A stretch of DNA of 64,000 nt, taken from assembly GCA_965602225.1 (NCBI GenBank), contig CBFCYE010000013.1:8039-72038 (forward strand), read 5' to 3'. Positions 17,311-25,757 of this stretch are shown piece after piece (positions within the stretch are counted from its first letter, which is position 1; each line of letters begins with the position of its first letter). Source of the DNA: Tenderia sp965602225 (GTDB lineage: Bacteria; Pseudomonadota; Gammaproteobacteria; Tenderiales; Tenderiaceae). A model generated the notes under the pieces. It made no database searches, was not told where the DNA came from, and worked only from the letters and a program-made list of their open reading frames with translations. A program made the position numbers and the translations under genes.

Positions 17311-17745
17311 ATGCGCTTAAATACAATCAAGCCGGGTGCGGGCTCTAAAACATCTGCTAAGCGTGTAGGTCGTGGTATCGGTTCAGGTTTTGGTAAAACC
17401 TGTGGTCGTGGTCACAAAGGACAGAGTTCACGTTCCGGTGGTTTTCATAAGGTCGGTTTTGAAGGTGGTCAAATGCCTTTGCAGCGTCGTCTTCCTAAGG
17501 TTGGTTTTACCTCGCGCATCAGCTTTAAAACTGCTGAAGTTCGTTTGAGTGAGCTGGCTAAAGTTGACGGTGATGTGATTGATCTGCTGTCACTGAAAGC
17601 GGCAAATGTTATTGGTCAGCATATTGAGCGTGCCAAGATCATGGTTTCAGGTGCCGTTGAGCGTGCAGTTACAGTAAAAGGTATTACTGTCACTAAAGGT
17701 GCTCGCGTAGCAATTGAAGCTGCTGGTGGAAAGGTCGAAGACTAA
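17311..17745 (+). CDS. rplO: 50S ribosomal protein L15
   Basis: L15 is a late assembly protein with a long glycine-rich N-terminal extension that enters the 50S core. The protein has 144 residues; GRGIGSGFGKTCGRGHKGQ is the diagnostic N-terminal stretch. Its stop codon touches the secY start codon directly, so translation of SecY is probably coupled to L15. Confidence 0.97.
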   Translation: MRLNTIKPGAGSKTSAKRVGRGIGSGFGKTCGRGHKGQSSRSGGFHKVGFEGGQMPLQRRLPKVGFTSRISFKTAEVRLSELAKVDGDVIDLLSLKAANVIGQHIERAKIMVSGAVERAVTVKGITVTKGARVAIEAAGGKVED

Positions 17746-19104
17746 GTGGCTTTACCAGGTGCAGGACAAGTTGGCGGCAAGGCCGCAGCAGGGCGCTTTA
17801 GTGAGCTGAAGCGCCGTTTGTTTTTTGTGCTGGGCGCAATCATTGTGTTCCGTATTGGTGCTCATATCCCTGTTCCAGGTGTAGACCCAATAGCGCTGGC
17901 TGAGCTGTTTAATCAGCAGAAAGGCACAATCATTGACATGTTTAACATGTTCTCTGGTGGTGCGTTATCGCGATTTACTGTGTTTGCGATTGGTATCATG
18001 CCGTATATTTCGGCTTCTATTATTATGCAGTTGCTGACATCGGTTTTACCGAAGCTCGAGCAGTTGAAGAAAGAAGGTGAGGCTGGTCGACGTAAAATAT
18101 CGCAATATACGCGTTATTTTACAGTTGTATTGGCCACTATTCAGGCAGGTGGTGTTGCGTATGCCCTGCAAAGCCAACAGTTTGGTGGAATGCCAGTGGT
18201 AATTGAACCTGGCCCAGCCTTTATGTTCACGGCTATAGCCACACTTGTTGCTGGCACAATGTTTTTGATGTGGCTGGGTGAGCAGGTTACTGAACGTGGT
18301 ATTGGAAACGGTATCTCTATCATCATTTTTGCAGGTATTGTGGCTGGTTTGCCTTCGGCAATTGGTGGCACATTAGAGCTTGGTAGTACTGGCGAATTAA
18401 GTCTATTCATGATTTTCTTTTTCATGGTATTGGCTGTTGCGGTTACCTTCTTCGTTGTTTTTGTTGAACGTGGCCAAAGACGAATTACAGTCAATTACGC
18501 CAAACGTCAGCAGGGTAAAAAGATGTATGGTGGTCACACTAGTCATCTGCCGCTTAAGTTGAATATGGCTGGGGTAATACCGCCAATATTTGCTTCAAGT
18601 ATTATTTTATTTCCTGCCACGGTTGCTGGAATGTTTGGCCAGGGCAATGAAAACCTGTCATGGTTGCAGGATGTTGCGACAATGCTGTCACCAGGACAGC
18701 CTATTTATGTGATGATGTATGCGCTTGCAATTGTCTTCTTTTGCTTCTTTTACACCGCATTACAGTTCAATCCGAGAGATACTGCCGACAATTTGAAGAA
18801 GTCGGGCGCTTTCATTCCTGGGATACGTCCTGGTGAACAGACTGCGCGATATATCGATACTGTTATGACGCGGCTGACAGTGGCTGGTGCGATTTACATT
18901 ACGCTGGTGTGTTTGTTGCCAGAGTTTCTAATAGTTAACTGGAATGTCCCATTTTATTTTGGTGGTACTTCTTTGTTGATTATCGTTGTTGTGGTCATGG
19001 ATTTCATGGCTCAAATGCAGGCCCATTTAACTTCCCATCAATATGATGGGGTGATGAAGAAGGCCAATCTTAAAGGGTATGGCGGAAACGGTCTCGTTCG
19101 CTAG
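17746..19104 (+). CDS. secY: Protein translocase subunit SecY
   Basis: SecY is the channel of the Sec translocon in the inner membrane; with SecE and SecG it exports unfolded proteins and inserts membrane proteins. The 452-residue protein (Escherichia 443) shows ten hydrophobic segments, the first near residues 24-40, and the plug-region motif NMFSGGALSRFTVFALGI-like segment around residues 66-85. The cytoplasmic loop with ERGQRRITVNYAKRQ is present. It starts at GTG immediately after the rplO stop. Confidence 0.98.
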   Translation: MALPGAGQVGGKAAAGRFSELKRRLFFVLGAIIVFRIGAHIPVPGVDPIALAELFNQQKGTIIDMFNMFSGGALSRFTVFAIGIMPYISASIIMQLLTSVLPKLEQLKKEGEAGRRKISQYTRYFTVVLATIQAGGVAYALQSQQFGGMPVVIEPGPAFMFTAIATLVAGTMFLMWLGEQVTERGIGNGISIIIFAGIVAGLPSAIGGTLELGSTGELSLFMIFFFMVLAVAVTFFVVFVERGQRRITVNYAKRQQGKKMYGGHTSHLPLKLNMAGVIPPIFASSIILFPATVAGMFGQGNENLSWLQDVATMLSPGQPIYVMMYALAIVFFCFFYTALQFNPRDTADNLKKSGAFIPGIRPGEQTARYIDTVMTRLTVAGAIYITLVCLLPEFLIVNWNVPFYFGGTSLLIIVVVVMDFMAQMQAHLTSHQYDGVMKKANLKGYGGNGLVR

Positions 19105-19131
19105 TCTTTTGCCTTAAAACTAAGATTTTGC

Positions 19132-19160
19132 TTGGGATTTGGCGGTGGCTGGGGTATAAT
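19132..19160 (+). promoter_or_regulatory. Promoter of the alpha operon
   Basis: TTGGGA (19132-19137) and a perfect TATAAT (19155-19160) are separated by 17 bp. Transcription would start near 19167, before rpmJ. A short GC hairpin GGGG/CCCC (19179-19182/19187-19190) followed by CTTTT lies just downstream and could attenuate the transcript. Confidence 0.75.
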
Positions 19161-19213
19161 TCGCCTCACTTTTTTCGAGGGGTAATCCCCCTTTTGATTT
19201 TGGAGATGTTGCA

Positions 19214-19327
19214 ATGAAGGTTCGTGCTTCTGTTAAGAAGATTTGCCGTAACTGTAAGGTTATTAAGCGAAAAGGCGTTATTCGGGTAATTTGTAAAGAA
19301 GCCCGTCATAAGCAGCGTCAAGGTTAA
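19214..19327 (+). CDS. rpmJ: 50S ribosomal protein L36 (zinc type)
   Basis: This 37-residue protein is the smallest of the large subunit. It begins MKVRASVKKICRNCKVI. Cys11, Cys14, Cys27 and His32 form the zinc ribbon of the C+ type. It sits in the usual place between secY and rpsM, 109 bp after secY and behind its own promoter. The codons are all common ones. Confidence 0.96.
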   Translation: MKVRASVKKICRNCKVIKRKGVIRVICKEARHKQRQG

Positions 19328-19355
19328 AAAACGAGAGTTTTCATTCTGATTAGAT

Positions 19356-19385
19356 CTCGAACACTTGATTTAAATAGCGTTCGAG
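19356..19385 (+). promoter_or_regulatory. Possible S4-responsive leader structure before rpsM
   Basis: CTCGAAC (19356-19362) is complementary to GTTCGAG (19379-19385). A palindromic TGGCCAGCTGGCCA segment follows just before the rpsM ribosome binding site. In Escherichia S4 represses this operon by binding a pseudoknot over the rpsM start. The 116-bp rpmJ-rpsM spacer is long enough to hold a similar structure, but I cannot fold the pseudoknot reliably by eye. Confidence 0.4.
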
Positions 19386-19443
19386 GCTAAAATTTCGCGT
19401 TTTCCGATATGGCCAGCTGGCCAGAGTAAAGGAGTTGCCTGAG

Positions 19444-19800
19444 ATGGCTCGTATTGCAGGTATCAACATTCCGGTAAATAAACATGCTGAAATTGCTTTG
19501 ACAGCAATTTATGGCGTTGGTCGTACTCGTGCACGTCAATTGTGTGCGGTAGTGGGGATTAACCCTGCTACAAAGATCAAGGATCTGCCGGAATCAGAAA
19601 TTGAGGCACTTCGTGGAGAAGTCGCCAAATTCACAGTCGAAGGTGATCTTCGTCGTGAAGTGTCTATGAATATTAAACGTCTGATGGATCTGGGTTGCTT
19701 TCGTGGCATCCGTCATCGTCGTGGTCTTCCGCTGCGTGGCCAACGTACTCGTACGAATGCCCGGACCCGTAAGGGCCCACGTAAGCCAATTAAGAGATAA
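19444..19800 (+). CDS. rpsM: 30S ribosomal protein S13
   Basis: S13 contacts the P-site tRNA and forms bridges to the 50S subunit. The start is ATG 19444 because AAAGGAG (19428-19434) lies 9 nt before it, whereas an in-frame TTG at 19435 directly abuts that sequence. The 118-residue product starts MARIAGINIPVNKH and ends NARTRKGPRKPIKR, as in Escherichia. Confidence 0.97.
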   Translation: MARIAGINIPVNKHAEIALTAIYGVGRTRARQLCAVVGINPATKIKDLPESEIEALRGEVAKFTVEGDLRREVSMNIKRLMDLGCFRGIRHRRGLPLRGQRTRTNARTRKGPRKPIKR

Positions 19801-19812
19801 CTGGATTAGGAT

Positions 19813-20205
19813 ATGGCAAAGCCAAGCACAACACGTACGCGTAAGCGCGTTAAAAAAGATGTGGTCGATGGAATAGCGCACGTTCACGCGTCGTTTAATA
19901 ACACCATCATCACTATTACTGACCGCCAAGGAAATACCCTTGCTTGGGCAACTGCTGGTGGCTCTGGTTTTCGTGGTTCACGAAAGAGCACACCTTTTGC
20001 AGCCCAGGTTGCTGCAGAGCGTGCCGGTGCTGTTGTAAAAGAATTCGGCATGAAGAATATGGATGTCATGGTAAAGGGCCCAGGTCCTGGTCGTGAGTCT
20101 GCAGTACGTGCACTCAACTTGAGTGGCTTCAAGATTAATAGCATTACGGATGTGACGCCAATTCCACATAATGGCTGTCGCCCACCTAAGAAACGTAGAG
20201 TTTAG
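19813..20205 (+). CDS. rpsK: 30S ribosomal protein S11
   Basis: S11 lies on the platform of the 30S subunit near the E site and the Shine-Dalgarno helix. The protein has 130 residues (Escherichia 129). The C-terminal TDVTPIPHNGCRPPKKRRV contains the asparagine-glycine (HNG) pair that becomes isoaspartate in other bacteria. It starts 12 bp after rpsM. Confidence 0.98.
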   Translation: MAKPSTTRTRKRVKKDVVDGIAHVHASFNNTIITITDRQGNTLAWATAGGSGFRGSRKSTPFAAQVAAERAGAVVKEFGMKNMDVMVKGPGPGRESAVRALNLSGFKINSITDVTPIPHNGCRPPKKRRV

Positions 20206-20219
20206 TTCGGAGAACTGTT

Positions 20220-20846
20220 GTGGCTAGATATATAGGCTCAAAATGTCGGTTATGTCGCCGTGAAGGTGAGAAACTTTTCCTGAAAGGCGAAAAGTGCTAC
20301 ACCTCAAAATGTGCTATTGAGAATCGTGCTTTTCCGCCAGGTCAGCATGGCCAGCGCCGCAGTCGTTTGACTGACTATGGTGTGCAGTTGCGCGAAAAAC
20401 AAAAGATGCGTCGTATTTACGGCATTCTGGAAGCTCAGTTTCGCTCTTACTATAAAGAAGCTGATCGTCGCAAGGGCTCTACAGGTGAAAACCTGCTCAA
20501 GCTTTTGGAAGGACGTCTGGATAATGTTGTTTACCGCATGGGTTTTGCAGCTTCACGTACTGAAGCTCGTCAGCTGGTTCGACACAAAGGCATAGTTGTA
20601 AACGGTGCTAAGGTTAATATTCCTAGCTACCAAGTAAAAGCGAATGATTCAGTTGCTGTTAGTGAAAAAGCTAAAAGTCAATTGCGAATTAAGGCTGCAA
20701 TTGAATTTGCACAGCAACGCGGTCTGGTTGACTGGATTGATGTGGATGCTAGCAAAATGGCTGGTGTATTCAAATCTGTACCTGAGCGTAGTGATCTGCC
20801 TGCTGAAATTAACGAAAGCTTGGTTGTTGAGTTGTATTCTAAGTAA
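20220..20846 (+). CDS. rpsD: 30S ribosomal protein S4, zinc-finger type
   Basis: S4 starts 30S assembly, proofreads decoding and in Escherichia represses the alpha operon. The 208-residue protein begins at GTG. It carries Cys9, Cys12, Cys26 and Cys31 in the pattern CxxC-x13-Cx4C, a zinc-finger N-terminus that the Escherichia protein (206 residues) lacks entirely. The rest, including DYGVQLREKQKMRRIYG and the C-terminal INESLVVELYSK, is close to the gammaproteobacterial form. The four-cysteine form is known from other bacteria, so this is a variant rather than a new protein. Confidence 0.97.
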   Translation: MARYIGSKCRLCRREGEKLFLKGEKCYTSKCAIENRAFPPGQHGQRRSRLTDYGVQLREKQKMRRIYGILEAQFRSYYKEADRRKGSTGENLLKLLEGRLDNVVYRMGFAASRTEARQLVRHKGIVVNGAKVNIPSYQVKANDSVAVSEKAKSQLRIKAAIEFAQQRGLVDWIDVDASKMAGVFKSVPERSDLPAEINESLVVELYSK

Positions 20847-20896
20847 TTGTTGTTTAGGTATTTTTTTAGCTCACAGTTTTATAAAGAGGACGGCAT

Positions 20897-21895
20897 ATGC
20901 AAAGCTCAGTAACTGAGTTTTTGAAACCCCGAGTTGTTGATGTTCAGGAAATCAGCAGTAATCATGCAAAGGTTATTCTTGAGCCTCTGGAGCTTGGTTT
21001 TGGTCATACCTTGGGTAATGCGATACGTCGTATCCTGTTGTCTTCGATGCCTGGTGCGGCTGTTGTTGAGGCCGAAATTGAAGGTGTTCTTCATGAATAC
21101 ACAAGTATTGAAGGTGTTCAAGAAGACGTAATTGAAATTCTGCTTAACCTGAAAGAGCTTTCTGTACGCATGCATGAAGGAACTGAAGCCACTCTTACAA
21201 TTAGTAAGAGTGGTGCTGGTCCGGTTTTGGCAAGTGACATTCAACTGCCACACAATGTTGAAATCGTGAATCCTGATCATGTTATTGCCAACTTGACTGA
21301 CGCCGGTAAACTCAACGCTACTCTTAAGGTAAAGCTGGGTCGTGGTTATGTTCCTGCCACAGCACGTGATGAAGCTGAAGAGACTCGTCCAATTGGTAAT
21401 TTGCGCTTAGACGCATCTTTCAGTCCTGTTCGTCGTGTTGCCTATGCAGTTGAGCGTGCCCGTGTAGAACAGCGCACTGACTTGGATAAACTGATTATCG
21501 ACCTGGAAACAAATGGTGCGATTGATCCAGAAGAAGCAATTCGTCGTGCAGCTAATATTCTTCGTGATCAGCTTTCAATCTTTGTTGACCTGAAGGGTAC
21601 TGAAGAAATGGTTGCTGTTCCTCAGGAGGCTGAGATTGATCCAGTCTTGTTACGTCCGGTAGATGATCTGGAATTGACGGTTCGTTCAGCTAACTGCCTA
21701 AAGGCAGAGAATATTTATTACATAGGTGATTTAATTCAGCGTACAGAAGTTGAGTTGTTAAAGACTCCAAATCTGGGTAAAAAATCGCTGACCGAAATCA
21801 AAGACATTTTAGCTACTCATGAGTTGTCACTGGGTATGCGTTTGGAAAACTGGCCGCCAGCGAGTCTGAAACAAGACGAACAGGCATCTGCATAA
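20897..21895 (+). CDS. rpoA: RNA polymerase subunit alpha
   Basis: The alpha dimer starts assembly of RNA polymerase, and its C-terminal domain binds UP elements and activators. The protein has 332 residues (Escherichia 329). The N-terminal domain contains LGFGHTLGNAIRRILLSS, and the C-terminal domain contains the helix-hairpin-helix TPNLGKKSLTEIKDILA with the DNA-binding arginine region SANCLKAENI. AGAGGA upstream is the ribosome binding site. Confidence 0.99.
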   Translation: MQSSVTEFLKPRVVDVQEISSNHAKVILEPLELGFGHTLGNAIRRILLSSMPGAAVVEAEIEGVLHEYTSIEGVQEDVIEILLNLKELSVRMHEGTEATLTISKSGAGPVLASDIQLPHNVEIVNPDHVIANLTDAGKLNATLKVKLGRGYVPATARDEAEETRPIGNLRLDASFSPVRRVAYAVERARVEQRTDLDKLIIDLETNGAIDPEEAIRRAANILRDQLSIFVDLKGTEEMVAVPQEAEIDPVLLRPVDDLELTVRSANCLKAENIYYIGDLIQRTEVELLKTPNLGKKSLTEIKDILATHELSLGMRLENWPPASLKQDEQASA

Positions 21896-21947
21896 GCAGA
21901 GAGTGGTCAAAAGTTGTTGGTAGTTTGAAACCATAAGGAATTAAGTA

Positions 21948-22325
21948 ATGCGTCACCGCAAAAGTGGTCGTCAGTTAGGACGTAACAGTAGTCATCGTAA
22001 GGCGATGTTCAAAAATCTTACTGCTTCTCTTATTGAGCATGAGGTTATAAAGACTACTTTGCCAAAGGCAAAAGAGCTTCGCCGTCATGCTGAGCCTCTG
22101 ATTACTATGGCTAAGGAAGATAGCGCATCTAAACGTCGTTTGGCTTTCAGTCGTCTGCGCAGTGATCAAGCTGTTGGTAAACTATTCAATGAACTTGGTC
22201 CTCGTTATAAGGCCCGTCCAGGTGGTTATCTTCGTATTCTGAAATGCGGTTATCGCCCTGGTGATAAAGCACCTATGGCTATTGTTGAGCTTGTTGATCG
22301 TCCAGAAGCTGCTGCAGCTGAATAA
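21948..22325 (+). CDS. rplQ: 50S ribosomal protein L17
   Basis: L17 is a bacterial 50S protein near the tunnel exit and is required for growth in Escherichia. It has 125 residues and begins MRHRKSGRQLGRNSSHRKAM, a hallmark of the family. It closes the alpha operon and the whole ribosomal block; a strong terminator starts 23 bp later. Confidence 0.98.
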   Translation: MRHRKSGRQLGRNSSHRKAMFKNLTASLIEHEVIKTTLPKAKELRRHAEPLITMAKEDSASKRRLAFSRLRSDQAVGKLFNELGPRYKARPGGYLRILKCGYRPGDKAPMAIVELVDRPEAAAAE

Positions 22326-22348
22326 GCTTAGCACTTTAAAGTATCAAT

Positions 22349-22377
22349 AAAAAAGCCGGGCTAAGCCCGGCTTTTTT
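22349..22377 (+). terminator. Terminator after rplQ
   Basis: GCCGGGC (22355-22361) pairs with GCCCGGC (22365-22371) around a 3-nt loop, flanked by six A and followed by six T. The symmetrical A and T tracts would also let it work on the other strand. It ends the ribosomal superoperon. Confidence 0.93.
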
Positions 22378-22420
22378 ATTATGTGGCCAACAGAAAGAAT
22401 ATTTTTGAAGGCGGTTATTT

Positions 22421-23161
22421 ATGCTTGTTCTGTTTACGGACTTTGGTTGCTGCGGGCCCTATGTTGGGCAGATGAAAGCAGCTATCTATCAAGTTAACTC
22501 TGCTGCAACAATTGTTGATCTTTTTTCTAATGCGCCAGGGTTTAATCCATGGGCAAGCAGTTATTTGTTGGCCGCACACAGCCACTATTTTCCTCCGGGT
22601 ACCATTTTTGTCTGTGTTGTTGATCCGGGTGTTGGTACTGATCAGCGAGAACCCGTTGTCGCTGAGATTGATGGGCGATTTTATGTCGGTCCAAACAATG
22701 GACTTTTTGATGTCGTGGCAAAACAGGCTGAAATCGGTTTAATTAGCGAAATATTATGGCGCCCAGATCATTTGTCACACACTTTTCACGGTCGTGACCT
22801 TTTTGCACCAATTGCTGGGTATTTATCTCTCGGTCAGTGTTCAGATGACCATCTAGCACCAGCAAGAACTTTTACTGTTGAAGATGTGCCAGAAGACCTT
22901 TTTGAAATTGTCTATATTGATGATTATGGCAATGCTGTCACAGGTATTCGTGTTTGCTCAATTAGCCAATCTTCAGTGTTGCAGGTTAATGGCTTTGAGC
23001 TGCGTTATGCTAATACTTTCGCCGAGGTCTCTAAAGGAGAATTATTCTGGTACGAAAACTCGGTTGGTTTGGTTGAGGTGGCTATGAATCGTGGAAGTGC
23101 TACAGCTAAAATTGGCCTGGTAATTGGTGATGAAATAAAGCTTGTTACTGATTTGTCTTAA
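22421..23161 (+). CDS. S-adenosyl-L-methionine hydroxide adenosyltransferase family (DUF62)
   Basis: Members of this family use an activated water to split SAM into adenosine and methionine, and are relatives of fluorinase and chlorinase. The protein has 246 residues. TDFG-CGPYVGQMKA at 6-20 and YVGPNNGLFDVV at 88-99 form the SAM site. Asp68, Arg76 and His123 match the catalytic Asp-Arg-His triad described for archaeal DUF62 enzymes. The C-terminal beta-barrel contains IDDYGNAVTGI. No signal peptide is visible. It starts after the rplQ terminator, and 73 bp separate it from the next gene, which may share its transcript. The cellular role of this family is unclear; SAM homeostasis is the usual suggestion. 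Confidence 0.88.
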   Translation: MLVLFTDFGCCGPYVGQMKAAIYQVNSAATIVDLFSNAPGFNPWASSYLLAAHSHYFPPGTIFVCVVDPGVGTDQREPVVAEIDGRFYVGPNNGLFDVVAKQAEIGLISEILWRPDHLSHTFHGRDLFAPIAGYLSLGQCSDDHLAPARTFTVEDVPEDLFEIVYIDDYGNAVTGIRVCSISQSSVLQVNGFELRYANTFAEVSKGELFWYENSVGLVEVAMNRGSATAKIGLVIGDEIKLVTDLS

Positions 23162-23234
23162 CTATAATTACGTGTCGTTTTCAGGTTTACTGTTTTTAGA
23201 TTTCATATCATATTTTTGTTGAGTTAAATGCTAG

Positions 23235-24317
23235 ATGGAAAATTTACTAGGTCGCTGGTTCAAAAAATACTTTACTGATCCGGAAGGGGTGATTCTTGCG
23301 GTTCTGCTGATTCTTGGTTTTACTGTTGTAATCTTTTTTGGTGACATGCTGGCTCCTGTTTTAGCTAGTGTTGTGATTGCATATCTGCTTGAGGGTTTTG
23401 TCGGGCGGCTTGAAAATAGAGGCGTAAAACGATTTCTTGCAGTTTTATTGGTGTTCCTTATTTTTGTAACGTTTCTGTTATTCGTGTTTTTTGGTTTGGT
23501 GCCACTCCTTTCGAAACAGGTCGCCCAGCTGGTTCATGAAATCCCAAATATGGTTGGTGAGGGGCAGCGTTCACTATTACGTCTGACGGAGTTGTATCCG
23601 CACATGTTTAGTGAAGCTCAATTGAAAGATGTCATGACAGCAATTCGCTCAGGCTTAACCGAAATGGGGCAGGGAATTTTGTCATTTTCCCTGGCTTCAC
23701 TTTCCACCCTTTTTACTATGCTGGTTTATATTGTGTTGCTGCCAGTGCTGGTGTTTTTCTTTATGAAGGATAAAACCACCATTGTGGCCTGGATTACTCG
23801 CTATATGCCTAAGGAGCGTGGTGTTTCGCTACGAGTGTGGCGCGAGATGGATCGGCAGATTGGCAATTACGTGCGCGGCAAGTTTGTTGAGATCATGGTT
23901 GTTGGTATTATCTCGTATGTTGTGTTTGCCTTTATGGGACTTAATTACGCCAGTCTGCTTGGTGCTGCAGTTGGCTTGTCTGTAGTGGTTCCATACATTG
24001 GTGCCGTAGTTGTCACGGCGCCAGTGTTGTTGATTGGTTTCTTTCAATGGGGTTGGAGTGGTGACTTTGCCTATTTGGCGCTTGCCTATCTGATCATCCA
24101 AGGAATAGATGGCAATGTGTTGGTGCCGTGGCTATTTTCCGAAGCGGTAAACCTGCACCCAATAGCAATTATTATCGCAATCCTAATATTTGGCGGTATG
24201 TGGGGTTTTTGGGGAGTATTTTTTGCTATCCCGTTGGCAACTTTGGTTAAGGCGGTTATTGATGCCTGGCCTAAGGTGGTTGACGATGTGGCAACACCGC
24301 CAACCAGCCAGGTGTGA
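23235..24317 (+). CDS. AI-2E/PerM-family membrane protein
   Basis: This is a 360-residue inner-membrane protein of the AI-2E exporter (UPF0118) family, which includes PerM, TqsA and Na+/H+ antiporter-like members. Several hydrophobic helices are seen: two at about 18-60, one near 72-92, then a soluble stretch to about 150, followed by helices at 155-175, 215-270 and 280-340. The family segments GNVLVPWLFSEAVNLHPIAIIIAIL and GFWGVFFAIPLATLVKAVI (shown in part) are present. The transported substrate cannot be read from sequence. The gene ends 3 bp from the convergent phoH-like gene, and no terminator lies between them. Confidence 0.85.
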   Translation: MENLLGRWFKKYFTDPEGVILAVLLILGFTVVIFFGDMLAPVLASVVIAYLLEGFVGRLENRGVKRFLAVLLVFLIFVTFLLFVFFGLVPLLSKQVAQLVHEIPNMVGEGQRSLLRLTELYPHMFSEAQLKDVMTAIRSGLTEMGQGILSFSLASLSTLFTMLVYIVLLPVLVFFFMKDKTTIVAWITRYMPKERGVSLRVWREMDRQIGNYVRGKFVEIMVVGIISYVVFAFMGLNYASLLGAAVGLSVVVPYIGAVVVTAPVLLIGFFQWGWSGDFAYLALAYLIIQGIDGNVLVPWLFSEAVNLHPIAIIIAILIFGGMWGFWGVFFAIPLATLVKAVIDAWPKVVDDVATPPTSQV

Positions 24318-24320
24318 TAG

Positions 24321-25730
24321 TTATAGGTTTTTTGCGGCAAAGTCTGCCAGGCGTGACCGCTCACCGCTGATTAGGGTGATGTGGCCGCTGTTTTCCCAAT
24401 TTTTAAAGCGATCGACCGCAAAGGTTAGCCCTGAGGTGGTTTCTGTCAGATAAGGTGTATCGATCTGGGCGATATTGCCTAGGCAGACTACCTTGGTTCC
24501 GGGGCCTGCGCGAGTGATGAGTGACTTCATCTGTTTAGATGTCAGGTTTTGTGCCTCGTCAATAATTACAAATTTCTTCAGGAATGTGCGGCCGCGCATG
24601 AAGTTCATTGAATGGATCTTGATGCGGTTGCGGAGCAGATCATTGGTGGCCGCGCGGCCCCATTCGCCGCCTTCGCCGCTAGAGAGCACTTCCATATTGT
24701 CCATCAGTGCCCCCATCCATGGCGCCATTTTTTCTTCTTCAGTGCCGGGCAGAAAACCAATGTCGTCGCCCATTGGAACGGTTGCACGGGTGACGATAAT
24801 GTCATGGTAACGCTGCTCATCCAGAACCTGTGATAGACCTGCCGCCAGGGTAAGCAGCGTCTTGCCGGTTCCTGCCTGACCAAGCAGGCTAACAAAGTCT
24901 ACCTCTGGATCCATCAGCAGATTCAGTGCAAAGTTTTGTTCGCGGTTGCGAGCATGAACACCCCAGACTGAATGATGTGAACTGTAAAAGTTTTTGTTCA
25001 GCTCAAGGGTTGCCACATTGTTATCAATCTCACGCACGCTGGCTTCAATGCCATGTTTTGCAGAGTCATACACCAATTGATTTGGATACCAGTTTTCCAG
25101 GTCTTCACCGGAGACTTTATAAAAGGTTTTGCCGTCGTCTTTCCATGAGGTCAAGTTGTCGCCATGTTCATCCCAAAAGTCCGCGTCAAGTTCTGCTTTA
25201 CCGGTATATAGCAGACTCAGGTCTTCCAACACCTGGTCGTCCTGGTAATCTTCAGCAAGTATGCCTAAGGCAGCAGCCTTGATGCGCAGGTTGATGTCTT
25301 TTGAGACCATGATTACTTTGGTATCGGAACGTGATTTTTGTAGTGCCAGTGCAGTCCCTAGGATGTTGTTATCAACGATGTTGCCTGGCAGGCTGTCGGG
25401 CAGATTATATGAAAGGTTTTGCGTCTGGAAATAAACATGTCCGCTAACAAAGCTACTGTTGGCTGGCTCTGGTAGTTTGATGCCTTTTTCGATGTCTTTT
25501 TTCTGGGCACCGACAATCAGTTCTTCCATTACTCGGCTAGCTTGGCGGGCGTTGCGGGCGACTTCAGAGTGGCCGCGCTTATTTTTATCAAGCTCCTCCA
25601 AAACCACCATCGGTAGAAAGATGTCGTGCTCTTGGAAGCGATAGAGACAGCTCGGGTCGTGCATTAGGACGTTGGTATCTAAAACAAAGAAACGTTTTGC
25701 GCTTTGATCACGTATAGGTTTGTTAGGCAT
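24321..25730 (-). CDS. PIN domain-PhoH ATPase fusion
   Basis: This 469-residue cytoplasmic protein joins an N-terminal PIN nuclease-like domain (about 12-150, with acidic residues in VLDTNVLMHD and SKDIN) to a C-terminal PhoH ATPase. The P-loop GQAGTGKT is at 284-291 and the Walker B motif VIIDEAQN at 388-395. PhoH2-type PIN-PhoH proteins have been described as ATP-dependent RNA unwinding and cleaving enzymes, so a role in RNA metabolism is likely. The Escherichia PhoH itself lacks the PIN domain. It is followed on the same strand, in transcription order, by no further gene. Bcp and GcvR lie upstream on the same strand, 27 and 29 bp apart, so the three may be one operon gcvR-bcp-phoH. Confidence 0.9.
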   Translation of the reverse strand: MPNKPIRDQSAKRFFVLDTNVLMHDPSCLYRFQEHDIFLPMVVLEELDKNKRGHSEVARNARQASRVMEELIVGAQKKDIEKGIKLPEPANSSFVSGHVYFQTQNLSYNLPDSLPGNIVDNNILGTALALQKSRSDTKVIMVSKDINLRIKAAALGILAEDYQDDQVLEDLSLLYTGKAELDADFWDEHGDNLTSWKDDGKTFYKVSGEDLENWYPNQLVYDSAKHGIEASVREIDNNVATLELNKNFYSSHHSVWGVHARNREQNFALNLLMDPEVDFVSLLGQAGTGKTLLTLAAGLSQVLDEQRYHDIIVTRATVPMGDDIGFLPGTEEEKMAPWMGALMDNMEVLSSGEGGEWGRAATNDLLRNRIKIHSMNFMRGRTFLKKFVIIDEAQNLTSKQMKSLITRAGPGTKVVCLGNIAQIDTPYLTETTSGLTFAVDRFKNWENSGHITLISGERSRLADFAAKNL

Positions 25731-25757
25731 AAACTCTGCTGTCTCCTGCTATGTGGA

